Source: an uncultured Pelagibacteraceae bacterium (GTDB lineage: Bacteria > Pseudomonadota > Alphaproteobacteria > Pelagibacterales > Pelagibacteraceae). From it: a DNA stretch of 64,000 nucleotides. Position numbers and translations under genes: made by a program. The stretch spans positions 1-64,000 of the forward strand of contig CACGWQ010000004.1 in assembly GCA_902576815.1 (NCBI GenBank). Reading direction: 5' to 3'. The notes beneath the pieces are model-generated. The model was not told where the DNA came from, searched no databases, and was given only the letters and a program-made list of their open reading frames with translations. Positions 1-8,907 of the stretch are shown one piece after another (positions within the stretch are counted from its first letter, which is position 1; every line of letters starts with the position of its first letter).

Positions 1-420
1 TTTAAAGTCGTTAAATTGCCTTTCTCTTTCAGCTTCTCTTACATTAAAACTTATAACTTGTTTTGCTGTTTGAGCAGCGATTCTTCCAAAGTCAAATGAT
101 GGGAGAGGTTGAAGAATTTCATCTCCAATTTTTTTGTCATTGTTAATTTCGTCTAATTTTTTTGCATCATCTAAACTAATTTCGATATTTGAATTTTCAG
201 GTTTTTCAACAATCAATAATTTCCTAAATATACCTATGTCACCATTATCTCTATTGATTTCTACTTTAATCTCATTTTCTGAACCAAATTTAGACTTGGC
301 AGCTTTCGCAATTCCATTTTCCATAGAATGTATTATCAATTCTTTATCAATAGATTTCTCAAGTGCTACTGCTTCAGCAATTCTCAATAATTCAAGTTTA
401 TCAGCTCTTCTATTTAACAT
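1..420 (-). CDS. nusA: Transcription termination/antitermination factor NusA (5' part, runs off the window)
   Basis: NusA binds RNA polymerase and modulates pausing, intrinsic termination and antitermination. The 140 visible residues are the N-terminal domain, starting MLNRRADKLELLRIAEAVAL and reaching the FGRIAAQTAKQVI segment typical of the end of that domain. The S1 and KH domains lie beyond base 1. The start is the ATG at 420, with an AGGA ribosome-binding site about ten bases upstream. A strong terminator ends only a few bases before that site. In most alphaproteobacteria trmB and rimP lie between metK and nusA; here only 97 bases separate metK from nusA and neither gene is present. The family is certain, and only the 3' end is missing. 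Confidence 0.95.
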   Translation of the reverse strand, partial: MLNRRADKLELLRIAEAVALEKSIDKELIIHSMENGIAKAAKSKFGSENEIKVEINRDNGDIGIFRKLLIVEKPENSNIEISLDDAKKLDEINNDKKIGDEILQPLPSFDFGRIAAQTAKQVISFNVREAERERQFNDFK

Positions 421-434
421 TTTTAATTTTTCCT

Positions 435-461
435 AAAAAAAAATGGGCCGAAGCCCATTTT
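435..461 (-). terminator. Intrinsic terminator with UUCG tetraloop between metK and nusA
   Basis: Read on the minus strand this is AAAATGGGC-TTCG-GCCCATTTTTTTTT: an 8-bp perfect stem, a stable UUCG loop and a run of nine T. It lies downstream of the metK stop and immediately upstream of the nusA Shine-Dalgarno sequence. It can end the miaB-to-metK transcript, and it could act as an attenuator for nusA. Confidence 0.9.
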
Positions 462-517
462 GAAATTTCAATAATGTTTTTGGAATATATTTATTTTTAA
501 TTAATATTCAACTTTAT

Positions 518-1681
518 TTAGCCACTAAATAAGTATGATTTATCTGTCTTTTCCCATGAAAAAGAACCTTTGTCATCAGGAATTCTTCCGAAGTGTCCAT
601 AAGCTGCTGTTTTTTCATAAATAGGTTTATTTAATCCCAGCATTTCTCTTATACCTCTAGGACTTAGATCAAAGTTTTCATTAATTAATTTCTCAACATG
701 CTTATTTTTCTCTTCATCATTATCAAATAAATCAACGTAAATAGACAATGGCTTTGACACACCAATTGCATATGCAAGTTGTATCAAACATTTGTCAGCA
801 ATTTTAGATGCAACAACATTTTTGGCTAAATATCTTGATGCATAAGCGGCTGACCTGTCGACTTTGGTTGGATCTTTTCCTGAAAACGCACCTCCTCCAT
901 GTGGTGCGGCTCCACCGTAAGTGTCAACGATAATTTTCCTACCAGTCAAACCACTATCACCATCAGGACCTCCAATAACAAAATTTCCTGTCGGGTTCAC
1001 ATATATTTCCTTTTCATCCAATGAACTTAATAATTCTTTCGGTATTGATCTTTCTATATAAGGTTTTACTAATTCTCTAACTTGGGCTTGATTGACATCT
1101 GGAGAATGTTGTGTCGATATAACTACAGATTTTACTGATGATGGTTTTCCATCTTTATATTCAATTGTAATTTGGCTTTTTGAGTCTGGTTCTATATTTT
1201 TTAATTTACCAGATTTTCTATCCTCAGCCATAAGCCTTAATATTTTATGAGAGTAGTGTATTGGAGCTGGCATCAGTACGTCAGTTTCATTACATGCATA
1301 ACCAAACATAATTCCTTGATCACCTGCACCTTCATCTTTACTTCCTGATGAATCTACACCCATAGCTATATCAGCAGATTGAGAATGTAAGTGACTTTCG
1401 ACTGATGTTGCTTCTTTCCAAGTAAATCCCTCTTGATCATAACCTATATCTTTAATGCAGTGCCTTATTTTTTCTATCAAATCCTCTTTTCTTATTTCTG
1501 GACCTCTTACTTCACCAGCTAAGACAACTTTGTTTGTTGTTGTTAAAGTTTCACAAGCAACTCTCGATTGAGGTTCAGCTCCCAAATAAGTATCTACAAC
1601 CATATCAGAAATTCTATCACATACTTTGTCTGGATGACCTTCGGATACAGACTCGCTAGTGAATAAATAATCTTTTTTCAT
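518..1681 (-). CDS. metK: S-adenosylmethionine synthetase
   Basis: MetK makes S-adenosylmethionine from methionine and ATP in the cytoplasm. The protein is 387 aa, the usual family length. It shows the N-terminal [13 protein letters not shown] segment (about residues 14-26), the ATP-binding [12 protein letters not shown] motif (118-129) and the phosphate-binding [19 protein letters not shown] region near residue 262. The ATG at 1681 overlaps the lnt stop as ATGA and has a GGAG site in front, so the two are translationally coupled. It is the last gene of a minus-strand run from tsaB and fur through miaB, phoH, ybeY and lnt, and is followed by a strong terminator. I see no SAM riboswitch; there is no leader room because lnt abuts it. 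Confidence 0.98.
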   Translation of the reverse strand: MKKDYLFTSESVSEGHPDKVCDRISDMVVDTYLGAEPQSRVACETLTTTNKVVLAGEVRGPEIRKEDLIEKIRHCIKDIGYDQEGFTWKEATSVESHLHSQSADIAMGVDSSGSKDEGAGDQGIMFGYACNETDVLMPAPIHYSHKILRLMAEDRKSGKLKNIEPDSKSQITIEYKDGKPSSVKSVVISTQHSPDVNQAQVRELVKPYIERSIPKELLSSLDEKEIYVNPTGNFVIGGPDGDSGLTGRKIIVDTYGGAAPHGGGAFSGKDPTKVDRSAAYASRYLAKNVVASKIADKCLIQLAYAIGVSKPLSIYVDLFDNDEEKNKHVEKLINENFDLSPRGIREMLGLNKPIYEKTAAYGHFGRIPDDKGSFSWEKTDKSYLFSG

Positions 1682-3198
1682 TTATTCTCCCTAATTTTTA
1701 AAATCAGAATGAAAATAATATAAATTAGAACAAAATAAAAGAAGATCTTATTACCATATTTAGCAAAGTAAGTATTATTTACACGTTTAATCTTATTGAC
1801 ATCAAAGTACCCTTTGCCAATAATATATTTAATAATTTGGCCTTTTGGATTAACAAAAGCAGATACTCCATTGTTTGTTGACCTAACTACATTTTTACCT
1901 TCCTCAATTGATCTGAAAATCGAATGAGATAAATGCTGAGTGGGTCCAATGGATTTACCAAACCACCCATCCTCAGAAATATTTAATATAAAATCGTAAT
2001 ATTTTTTATTTGGATTAATTTTTCCTGAATAAATAATTTCATAACAAATAAGTGGGATAAATTTTAATTTATCAATGTTCAAAATTTCCCTTTTATCATC
2101 AGGTGAAAATGATTGATATCCTTGGGTTATTTTTTTTAAACCTACTCTTTTAAAGAAATTTTCAAAAGGTAGAAATTCACCAAATGGAACTAGTTTATTC
2201 TTGTTATATTTGTACAATAATTCAGACTCGTTATTTAATACTACTAAGGAATTGTAAATTTTATTTTGTTCAATACTATTAATTCCCAATATAACATTGT
2301 GGTTTTTATTTAACTTTTTTTTAAAGATATTTTTAAATAATTTTAGATCTTTAAAATAAATACCAGTAATTATTCCCTCAGGAAAAATGAATATTTTTTT
2401 TTCATCTTTGTTCGGATCACCTAAATTAATTAATTCTTCAATATTTTTTTCTGTGTCTTGATTTGTTAAAAATCTTTCAATTGGTATGTTAGGAGAGACA
2501 ACTCGAATAGCAGTCTCTAAGTCATCATATTCTTTTTTTTCAAAATTTTTAATATTCAAATTTCCATATAAAAAATTTATTACTACTAAAATTAAACCAA
2601 AACAAAAAATAAAAATTTTTAATGAAGTTTTATAATTAAACAAATATATTATTGGTAATAAGAATATAGTTATCGAAAATAAGTTTAATGAGTAAGTGCC
2701 TATATGAGATAAAATTTGTAAAGAAGATAAGTTATTTGAAAGACTAAAAACTATTAAATTCCATGGAAATCCACCAAAAATAATACTTCTTAGATATTCT
2801 ATACCTCCAAAAAAAATCGAAAAAATTAAAATCGATGAGATTTTATTCTTTAAACTAAAAAAGTTGCATACAGAAGTAACAATGCCATAAAATATACCTA
2901 AAAATGCAGGAATTAATATTAGTGCAAATGGAATAATAAATTTAAAATTTACATCGAATGTCAGAGAGTGTGTAACCCAATAAAGATTAGAAATAAAATA
3001 ACCAAATCCAAAAATATAACCAAGAAAAAAAGGAATAATTTTTTTATTGGCATAATTAATCAAAATGTAAAGTAATATCGGAAATGTTAAAAAATTAATA
3101 AATACAAAATTATAAGGAGGTAAACTAAATGAAGTTAGTATACCCAAAAATAAACATATTAAATATATATAACCCTTTTTTTGTAGAATAGATTTCAA
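1678..3198 (-). CDS. lnt: Apolipoprotein N-acyltransferase
   Basis: Lnt adds the third acyl chain to the N-terminal cysteine of lipoproteins in the inner membrane. The protein is 506 aa. The first ~210 residues contain six to seven hydrophobic membrane segments, followed by a carbon-nitrogen hydrolase domain. The family's catalytic Glu-Lys-Cys triad is visible in FPEG (about 271), NKLVPFGEF (about 334) and PLICYEIIY (about 384). The start is a TTG that overlaps the ybeY stop as TTGA. The corC gene often found between ybeY and lnt is absent. The window encodes several lipoprotein candidates (BON, DUF3576 and LptE) that would be substrates. Confidence 0.95.
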   Translation of the reverse strand: MKSILQKKGYIYLICLFLGILTSFSLPPYNFVFINFLTFPILLYILINYANKKIIPFFLGYIFGFGYFISNLYWVTHSLTFDVNFKFIIPFALILIPAFLGIFYGIVTSVCNFFSLKNKISSILIFSIFFGGIEYLRSIIFGGFPWNLIVFSLSNNLSSLQILSHIGTYSLNLFSITIFLLPIIYLFNYKTSLKIFIFCFGLILVVINFLYGNLNIKNFEKKEYDDLETAIRVVSPNIPIERFLTNQDTEKNIEELINLGDPNKDEKKIFIFPEGIITGIYFKDLKLFKNIFKKKLNKNHNVILGINSIEQNKIYNSLVVLNNESELLYKYNKNKLVPFGEFLPFENFFKRVGLKKITQGYQSFSPDDKREILNIDKLKFIPLICYEIIYSGKINPNKKYYDFILNISEDGWFGKSIGPTQHLSHSIFRSIEEGKNVVRSTNNGVSAFVNPKGQIIKYIIGKGYFDVNKIKRVNNTYFAKYGNKIFFYFVLIYIIFILILKIRENK

Positions 3199-3641
3199 TT
3201 TATTTTATTTAATTTTTTAAATATTAAATTTTCTTGCTTCTTCATTAAATAATAATCCTTATTTTTTTTATGATCATGTCCCAAGAGATGTAAATAACCG
3301 TGTATCCACATTTTATCTAATTCATGATCAAAACTAGATGATTTTGCTCTTCTATTAATTATTTCAAAAGAAATCGCTATATCTCCTAAATATAATTTAT
3401 TTTTTAAATTAACTCTTAAAGGAAAAGAAAGCACGTCTGTTGAAACATTTTTATTTCTAAATTTTAAATTTAAGTCTTTCATTTTTTTATTATTAGTAAG
3501 CATCACAGTAAATTCTTGGTTTTTATTTTTAAAGGTGCTGAATTTTGATAATTTATTCAATTTTTTTTTGAAGTAAATTTCTGGTTTTTTTAATTTTTTT
3601 TCCCAAATTTTTTTATCTAGAACTATGTTGGCTTTAATCAT
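3195..3641 (-). CDS. ybeY: Endoribonuclease YbeY (16S rRNA maturation)
   Basis: YbeY is a zinc-dependent endoribonuclease involved in 16S rRNA 3'-end maturation and ribosome quality control. The 148-aa protein ends with the diagnostic metal-binding motif HGYLHLLGHDH (H-x3-H-x5-H), preceded by the STDVLSFPL stretch and the LGDIAIS strand typical of the family. It sits in the conserved order miaB-phoH-ybeY-lnt. It starts one base inside the phoH stop (TAATG) and ends in a TTGA overlap with lnt, so it is clearly part of one transcript. Confidence 0.95.
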   Translation of the reverse strand: MIKANIVLDKKIWEKKLKKPEIYFKKKLNKLSKFSTFKNKNQEFTVMLTNNKKMKDLNLKFRNKNVSTDVLSFPLRVNLKNKLYLGDIAISFEIINRRAKSSSFDHELDKMWIHGYLHLLGHDHKKNKDYYLMKKQENLIFKKLNKIN

Positions 3642-4649
3642 TAATCTGAATTTTTATCAGAATAAGCCTTGACTATCTTGGAAACTAGCGGGTGTCTTAC
3701 AACATCAGTATGATCGAAATCTACTACAGATATCTCCTTTAAATGACCAAGTAATTTTTTTGATCTATTTAAACCTGACATTGTTTTATTAGGTAGGTCT
3801 ATTTGAGAAGGATCACCGTTAATAACTATTTTAGAATTTTCACCAATTCTTGTTAAGAACATTTTTATTTGAGTATCAGTTGCATTTTGTGCTTCGTCAA
3901 GTATTGCAAAAGAATTTTTTAAGGTTCTTCCCCTCATGAAAGCGAGTGGTGCAATTTCAATATCTCCAACTTCTATTTTTTTTTGAATTTTTTCAAAATC
4001 TAATAAGTCATATAATGAATCATAAAGAGGTCTCAAATAAGGATCAACTTTTTCCCTCATATCTCCTGGTAAAAAACCCAATCTTTCTCCTGCTTCCACT
4101 GCTGGTCTAGATAAAATAATTCGCTCTATTTTTTTTTTCGAGCAACATTGTTAAGGCAACTGCTACAGCTAAAAAAGTTTTACCAGTTCCAGCTGGTCCT
4201 GCAGAAATAACAATATCTGATTCTTTTAAAGCCCTTATATAATTTTTTTGTTTCTCTGATCTTGGTATTACAGATTTTTTTGGAGTTTTTATTATGTATT
4301 CAACATTTCCACTTTTATTTGTGACTTTTTCATCAATCATAAATTTATTTATTGATGATTCTATATCCTTTTTTTCTAATGTTCCATTATTTAAAAATTG
4401 ATCTACAAGAAATTGGATTGCATTCTTTATTATTTCATTTTTTTCAGGAGTGTTTTTTAATAAAATTGAGTTTCCTCTAGAGTAAATGCTAGTATTTGTG
4501 ATTTTTTCTAATTCTTTTAAATTATTATTAAATTCTCCTAAAATACCTAGAAGTAATTCATTGCTTTTAAATACAATACTTAAAGAATTGTTTTCTGAAT
4601 ATACGTATTTTAAATCAGGATTAAGTTTTGATTTTGCAAAATTTTTCAA
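3641..4649 (-). CDS. phoH: PhoH-family ATPase (YbeZ-like), interrupted by a -1/+1 frameshift in an A10 run
   Basis: PhoH/YbeZ is a P-loop ATPase that works with YbeY in RNA metabolism. The gene is split into two ORFs. The N-terminal part (4107-4649, TTG start one base after the miaB stop) holds an RNA-binding-like region and Walker A GPAGTGKT (151-158). The C-terminal part (3641-4099) holds Walker [10 protein letters not shown]. The first frame ends [12 protein letters not shown]-stop. Removing one A from the ten-A run would give [22 protein letters not shown], which is the expected PhoH sequence, and about 335 aa in total, the family length. Everything else in the gene looks conserved. The frameshift may be a sequencing indel, a recent mutation, or a site rescued by polymerase slippage. 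Confidence 0.9.
4129..4138 (-). other. A10 homopolymer at the phoH frameshift (possible slippage site)
   Basis: The coding strand reads CTC GAA AAA AAA AAT AGA, with ten consecutive A. Nine A would keep the PhoH frame open. This is the exact junction between the two phoH ORFs, and such a run is a plausible site for transcriptional slippage or for a base-calling indel. Confidence 0.85.
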
Positions 4650-4650
4650 A

Positions 4651-5982
4651 TTATGCTGCTTTCATTTCATCTATCACTTTACCAAATAAAGAATTTTGAT
4701 TACTCTTTTTGATATTAACTTTAATTAATTTGCCAATATGACTTTCATTACCATCAAAAATTACTGAATTTAAATATTTATTTCGTCCGAAAAATTTGTT
4801 TTGTTTTTTAAGTTTATTTTCTACAAGCACCTCTAACGTTTTGCCCTCAAAAGATTTATTCAACTCTATTTGATTACTAAATAATTTTTCTTGAATAGTT
4901 ATTAGTCTATTTTTATGTTTATCTTTATCAATAATCTCTAGTTCTGCAGCCTTTGTTCCTGGTCTTGGACTAAAAATAAAAGAGAATGAATTTATAAATT
5001 TAATTTTATTAACTAAATTTATGGTTTCTTTAAAATCATTTTCCGTTTCTCCAGGGTATCCAATAATAAAGTCACTAGAAAATTTTATATCAGGATTAAT
5101 TTTGATTAATTTTTCATAAATATTTAAATAATATTTTACAGTATGCTTTCTGTTCATCATTTTTAATATTCTGTCAGAGCCACTTTGAACTGGTAAATGA
5201 ACAAAAGGCATCAATTTTTTTGAATTCTTATAACATTCAATAAGATCATCTGTCATATCTTTTGGATGAGATGTGGTATATCTAATTCTACTAATTTCTG
5301 TATATTTGCTTAGTGTATTAATAAGATCTGACAGTCGGTACTCTCTGGACCCATCTATATAGGAATACGCATTTACATTTTGACCAAGAAAAGTTATTTC
5401 TCTAGATCCGTTCTTTATCAATCTCTCAGCTTCATCAATAATACTTTTAAATGGTCTAGAGTATTCTGGTCCTCTAGTATAAGGAACAACACAAAAATGA
5501 CAGAACTTGTCACAACCTTCCTGAATTGTTAAAAAGGAGGAAACTTTAGAATTGTTGTTTTTAATATCGTCGAAATATCTAAATTTAGAAACAGAGTCAA
5601 ATTCTGTTTCCTCAACTTTATTTTCTACCTCATAATTCTTTAAAAGATTATTTATTTTTTGATATGATTGAGGACCTATAACCAAATCAATATATTTTTC
5701 TCTATTTAGCATCTCTGTATTTTCCGCTTGAGCAACACAACCTGCTACCACCATTATGGGTTTTTTTTTATCTTTATATAATTGCTTTACCCTACCAATC
5801 TCATGGTAAACTTTATCTTTAGCTTTATCTCGTATGTGACATGTGTTTAAAATATAACAATCAGCATCACTTTGATTTTCGGTTTTAATATATCCTATAG
5901 ATTTGACAGCATCGTATATTCTATTAGAATCATACTCATTCATTTGACAACCAAATGTCTTTATAAAAACTTTTTTTTGCAT
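4651..5982 (-). CDS. miaB: tRNA-2-methylthio-N6-dimethylallyladenosine synthase
   Basis: MiaB is a radical-SAM methylthiotransferase that converts i6A37 to ms2i6A37 in tRNAs reading UNN codons. The protein is 443 aa, full length. It has the N-terminal UPF0004 domain with cysteines in FGCQMNEYDSNRI, LNTCHIRDKA and VAGCVAQAE, which hold the auxiliary Fe-S cluster. The radical-SAM motif GCDKFCHFCVVPYTRG (C-x3-C-x2-C) follows near residue 155, and a C-terminal TRAM domain runs from about 375. It starts three bases after fur and leads directly into phoH, the standard alphaproteobacterial order. Confidence 0.97.
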   Translation of the reverse strand: MQKKVFIKTFGCQMNEYDSNRIYDAVKSIGYIKTENQSDADCYILNTCHIRDKAKDKVYHEIGRVKQLYKDKKKPIMVVAGCVAQAENTEMLNREKYIDLVIGPQSYQKINNLLKNYEVENKVEETEFDSVSKFRYFDDIKNNNSKVSSFLTIQEGCDKFCHFCVVPYTRGPEYSRPFKSIIDEAERLIKNGSREITFLGQNVNAYSYIDGSREYRLSDLINTLSKYTEISRIRYTTSHPKDMTDDLIECYKNSKKLMPFVHLPVQSGSDRILKMMNRKHTVKYYLNIYEKLIKINPDIKFSSDFIIGYPGETENDFKETINLVNKIKFINSFSFIFSPRPGTKAAELEIIDKDKHKNRLITIQEKLFSNQIELNKSFEGKTLEVLVENKLKKQNKFFGRNKYLNSVIFDGNESHIGKLIKVNIKKSNQNSLFGKVIDEMKAA

Positions 5983-5985
5983 GAA

Positions 5986-6405
5986 TTACTTTTTTTTGAT
6001 ACCGTATAATTCCAATTTATGATCAACTAATTTATAACCATATTTATCAGCTATCTTCTTTTGTAATTCTTCAATCTCTTCGTCAACAAATTCTATGATT
6101 TCTCCTGTTTTGATGTCAATTAAATGATTATGATCATCATTTAATTCATATCTTGCTTTGCCAGATTTAAAATCATGTTTTGTTAAAATACCTGCTTCCT
6201 CGAATAGTTTGACTGTTCTATAAACTGTAGCAATGCTGATTTTTGAATCTATTTGAGAAACTCTATTATATAATTCGTCTACATCTGGATGGTCTGACTC
6301 TCCGTATGTTTTCTTCGATTCAGATATTACTCTAGCTATAATCCTTCTCTGATCTGTGAGCTTAACTCCATTTTTTTGACATTTTTCTTCAATAGTTTCT
6401 AGCAT
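5986..6405 (-). CDS. fur: Fur-family metalloregulator (Fur/Mur type)
   Basis: This is a 139-aa winged-helix repressor of the Fur superfamily. The DNA-binding domain covers about residues 1-85, with the recognition segment ISIATVYRTVKLFEEAGI. A dimerisation/metal domain follows, with DDHNHLIDIKTGEIIEF and DHKLELYG. Like many alphaproteobacterial Fur/Mur proteins it has no CxxC structural-zinc motif. The usual HHDH is DHNH here, so one metal ligand may be altered. Its single cysteine is near the N-terminus. It lies between tsaB and miaB, the place where fur sits in many alphaproteobacteria, although rimI is missing from between tsaB and fur. Whether it senses iron or manganese cannot be read from sequence. 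Confidence 0.9.
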   Translation of the reverse strand: MLETIEEKCQKNGVKLTDQRRIIARVISESKKTYGESDHPDVDELYNRVSQIDSKISIATVYRTVKLFEEAGILTKHDFKSGKARYELNDDHNHLIDIKTGEIIEFVDEEIEELQKKIADKYGYKLVDHKLELYGIKKK

Positions 6406-6413
6406 GCTTTATT

Positions 6414-6791
6414 TTAACTCGAGTAAAGGGGTTTAATCAAATTAATATTTGTAAAATTTTTTTTATCAATTTTGACTAATTCGTTAATGCTTTTATTTTC
6501 CAAATGTTCACTCAAAAATCCATATAATTCAATATTTTTTGCAAAGGCAACACCTTTAGCAATTGCAATTGAATTTCTAATACCCGAAACTTTTCCGGGG
6601 CCTTGGTTGACAAATATTTGATTAATTTTGTCTAAATTTAAATAATGTTCATTTAAAAAATCTATTATCAATAACATTATCCTATCAAAGTTTTCTCTAC
6701 TGTTTGTATGTGTGGTAGTATAAGTTTCTAAATTAGTTATGAGTGAAAAAAAAATTTTATCATTTGCAGCATTTATTACTAAAATATTCAT
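6414..6791 (-). CDS. tsaB: TsaB-like tRNA threonylcarbamoyladenosine biosynthesis protein (short form)
   Basis: TsaB is the scaffold partner of TsaD in making the universal t6A37 tRNA modification. I chose the ATG at 6791 because the protein then starts MNILVINAANDKIFFSL, the normal TsaB N-terminus; the longer ORF has no homologous sequence upstream. The family motif appears as NQGPGKVSGIRNSIAIAKGVA. At 125 aa it is little more than half the usual length. The N-terminal ASKHA-like lobe is complete, most of the second lobe is missing, yet it still ends KPLYSS, reminiscent of the normal C-terminus. The 5' end overlaps the divergent deacetylase gene by 53 bases. Confidence 0.82.
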   Translation of the reverse strand: MNILVINAANDKIFFSLITNLETYTTTHTNSRENFDRIMLLIIDFLNEHYLNLDKINQIFVNQGPGKVSGIRNSIAIAKGVAFAKNIELYGFLSEHLENKSINELVKIDKKNFTNINLIKPLYSS

Positions 6792-7791
6792 TTTTTCTTT
6801 TATTTTTTTAAACTCTAAAGCCGAAGTAGTAAACAAAAAATATTTTAAGGATGAGAAGGGTATTTTAAGCATCATGTATCACAGATTTGAAGAAAACAAA
6901 TACCCATCTACAAATATTAAATTAGAAATATTCAAAAAACACATAAATTTAATAAAAGATAATAATCTCGATTTTTACAACCCAGGTGAATTTACCAAAA
7001 GTTTTAATAAAGTTAAGATGCAAAAGAAAATTTTATTAACAGTTGATGATGCGTTCATATCATTTTATGAAAAGGCTTGGCCAATTCTAAAACGAGATAA
7101 AATCCCTTTTATTTTATTTGTTTCAACAGAAACAGTTGGAAACAAAGGTTATATGAATTGGAAACAAATTAAAGAAATTGAAAAAGAAGAGTTTGCATAC
7201 ATAGGTAATCATTCACACTCTCATGATTATCTAACCAAATTTACTTTTAAAAAATTTGTTGAGGATATTGAAAAATCTATTCAAATCTTTAATAGTAAGT
7301 TAGGATATAATCCCTCTTTTTTTTCTTATCCATTTGGTGAATACAATCTAGAACAGAAAAATTTTATCTCAAAAAATTTTAGATTTGCCTTTGGTCAACA
7401 TTCGGGCGTTATAGATTTAAATAAAGACGCATACGAATTGCCAAGGTTCCCAATTAATGAAAAATATGGTGAGATAAAAAGATTTAAAGAAGTCATATCT
7501 TATTTGCCACTTCAATATAAAATTGTTAAACCTGAAAATAAGTTTATGAATGAAGAGAATAATCCTCCAAAAATGATTATAGAATTTTTTGAAGATCAAA
7601 AAAATTTGGAAAATATTAATTGTTTCTCAAACGAAGGATCAAAATGGCAAAAGACGAATATCGTATTAACTAAAAATGTATTGTATATTAGATTTTCAGA
7701 AAAATTCTCTGGAAGAAGAGGAAGAATAAATTGTTCTCTAAAAGATAAGGAAGGTTGGAGATTTGCAGGTTTTCAATTTGTTCAAAACTAA
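6739..7791 (+). CDS. Exported polysaccharide deacetylase (NodB/CE4 family)
   Basis: This is a predicted metal-dependent carbohydrate esterase that removes acyl groups from an N-acetylated polysaccharide in the cell envelope. The 350-aa protein begins with a signal peptide (basic MSEKK, hydrophobic core, SKA cleavage site near 28). It then shows the NodB motifs: LLTVDDA (motif 1, metal-binding Asp pair), NHSHSHDY (motif 2, H-x3-H) and SYPFGEYN (motif 3). About 90 residues at the C-terminus, from roughly 265, form an extra region of unknown role with two cysteines. No better start than 6739 exists without losing the signal peptide. Its 3' end overlaps the glucosaminidase gene by four bases. The substrate cannot be deduced. 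Confidence 0.85.
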   Translation: MSEKKILSFAAFITKIFIFSFIFLNSKAEVVNKKYFKDEKGILSIMYHRFEENKYPSTNIKLEIFKKHINLIKDNNLDFYNPGEFTKSFNKVKMQKKILLTVDDAFISFYEKAWPILKRDKIPFILFVSTETVGNKGYMNWKQIKEIEKEEFAYIGNHSHSHDYLTKFTFKKFVEDIEKSIQIFNSKLGYNPSFFSYPFGEYNLEQKNFISKNFRFAFGQHSGVIDLNKDAYELPRFPINEKYGEIKRFKEVISYLPLQYKIVKPENKFMNEENNPPKMIIEFFEDQKNLENINCFSNEGSKWQKTNIVLTKNVLYIRFSEKFSGRRGRINCSLKDKEGWRFAGFQFVQN

Positions 7792-8879
7792 ATTAATTTT
7801 TTTGTTTTTCTGCTAGTTGGCATTACTTTTACATCATCAAAATCAGTTAGTGAGTTTTGATTTATAATTTTTTTTAATACTTCAATATATTCTTGTCCTG
7901 TCTCTGCATATTTATCTAAATAATTTACCAGTTTTAAGCTATCCAATTTATCATTGTTATCTCTCTGTATTGCTCTTTCTTTTCTAAATTTAATATAACT
8001 GCTATGTGTATTTAAATTTCGTTGATATGCTCGAACAGATGCTTTAAGCACTGAAAACTTTGCAACTTTGTGTTTTGCATCTTTATCTACTCCTGCTGGC
8101 CTTATTCCCTCACCAGTCCAGGTCCATTGCCCAAATAATGCATTACCTTCTTGAGCAAATCTCGATGTACCCCAGCCAGTTTCTTTAGCAGCTTGAGCAA
8201 TAGCTAAAGATATGGGTATTTCATCCATTCTTATTTTTAAAGAATAAAAGTCTCCATCATTTAGACCATATTGTTTAAATTTTTCATTAAGCCATCTTTT
8301 TTCTTTTTTTGTATTAATATTTTTTGCTAAAATTTCAAATAGTTTAACTCTATCAAGCCTAATTTTAGCATTTTCCTCTACTATTAATGGTAGGATAATT
8401 TGAATAAAGAGTTTCTTTCTTTTTTCTGAGCTCTCTATATTTCTAATTTCTCTTGGAAGATGATCAATTTTATTGCCAATGTTTACCAACTTAGTTTCTC
8501 TAACTTTTTCTAAATTATAATTAGTATCTTTAAATAATTGTTCTATTGTTCTTGCATCAAATCTTATTGAATTTTTTCCTTCATCGTCTGTATTAAAAAA
8601 GTCAATGTCAGCAAAAATATTTTTTAAGTTTAATTTTTTTGTTTTAGACTCCGTCTCTGAGTTAATTATTTTTTTTCTTTTCTCTAATTCTTGATCAAAA
8701 TTTATTCCAGCGTTTGAAATAATATCTCTTTTGAAATTTAAATTTTTAACTAGAAAGTTATTTACTGTTGGCAGAGAAAAAAATGAGAAAATCACCAAAA
8801 GACTTATTGCTGAAAATCTATATATATTATTCTGTCTTTGTCGCTCTCTAATATTTTTATTTTTTTTACGTTTAACCAT
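7788..8879 (-). CDS. Bax-like glucosaminidase-domain envelope protein (GH73 type)
   Basis: This 363-aa protein has one N-terminal membrane segment (about residues 22-42, LLVIFSFFSLPTV), so it is anchored in the inner membrane facing the periplasm. A C-terminal domain (about 215-340) resembles E. coli Bax and the endo-beta-N-acetylglucosaminidase fold: IPISLAIAQAAKETGWGTSR with the candidate catalytic Glu, GNALFGQWTW, and ASVRAYQRNLNTHSSY. It is probably a peptidoglycan hydrolase. It converges on and overlaps the polysaccharide deacetylase gene, so both neighbours act on envelope glycans, though on opposite strands. Confidence 0.87.
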   Translation of the reverse strand: MVKRKKNKNIRERQRQNNIYRFSAISLLVIFSFFSLPTVNNFLVKNLNFKRDIISNAGINFDQELEKRKKIINSETESKTKKLNLKNIFADIDFFNTDDEGKNSIRFDARTIEQLFKDTNYNLEKVRETKLVNIGNKIDHLPREIRNIESSEKRKKLFIQIILPLIVEENAKIRLDRVKLFEILAKNINTKKEKRWLNEKFKQYGLNDGDFYSLKIRMDEIPISLAIAQAAKETGWGTSRFAQEGNALFGQWTWTGEGIRPAGVDKDAKHKVAKFSVLKASVRAYQRNLNTHSSYIKFRKERAIQRDNNDKLDSLKLVNYLDKYAETGQEYIEVLKKIINQNSLTDFDDVKVMPTSRKTKKLI

Positions 8880-8907
8880 TTCTATTAATATAATTATTCT
8901 TGATTAA

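Noticed and set aside
134-436. ORF track entries such as 134..436, 4486..4689, 12191..12490, 20370..20618, 36000..36242, 48487..48705 and 59580..59813
   Set aside because: They are antisense or out-of-frame shadows of recognised genes (nusA, phoH/miaB, maeB, dnaJ, mnmG, hslU, ftsK) and show no signal peptide, motif or spacing of their own.
1-517. Possible SAM riboswitch near metK
   Set aside because: metK abuts lnt with no leader, and the only structured element nearby is a terminator hairpin downstream of metK.
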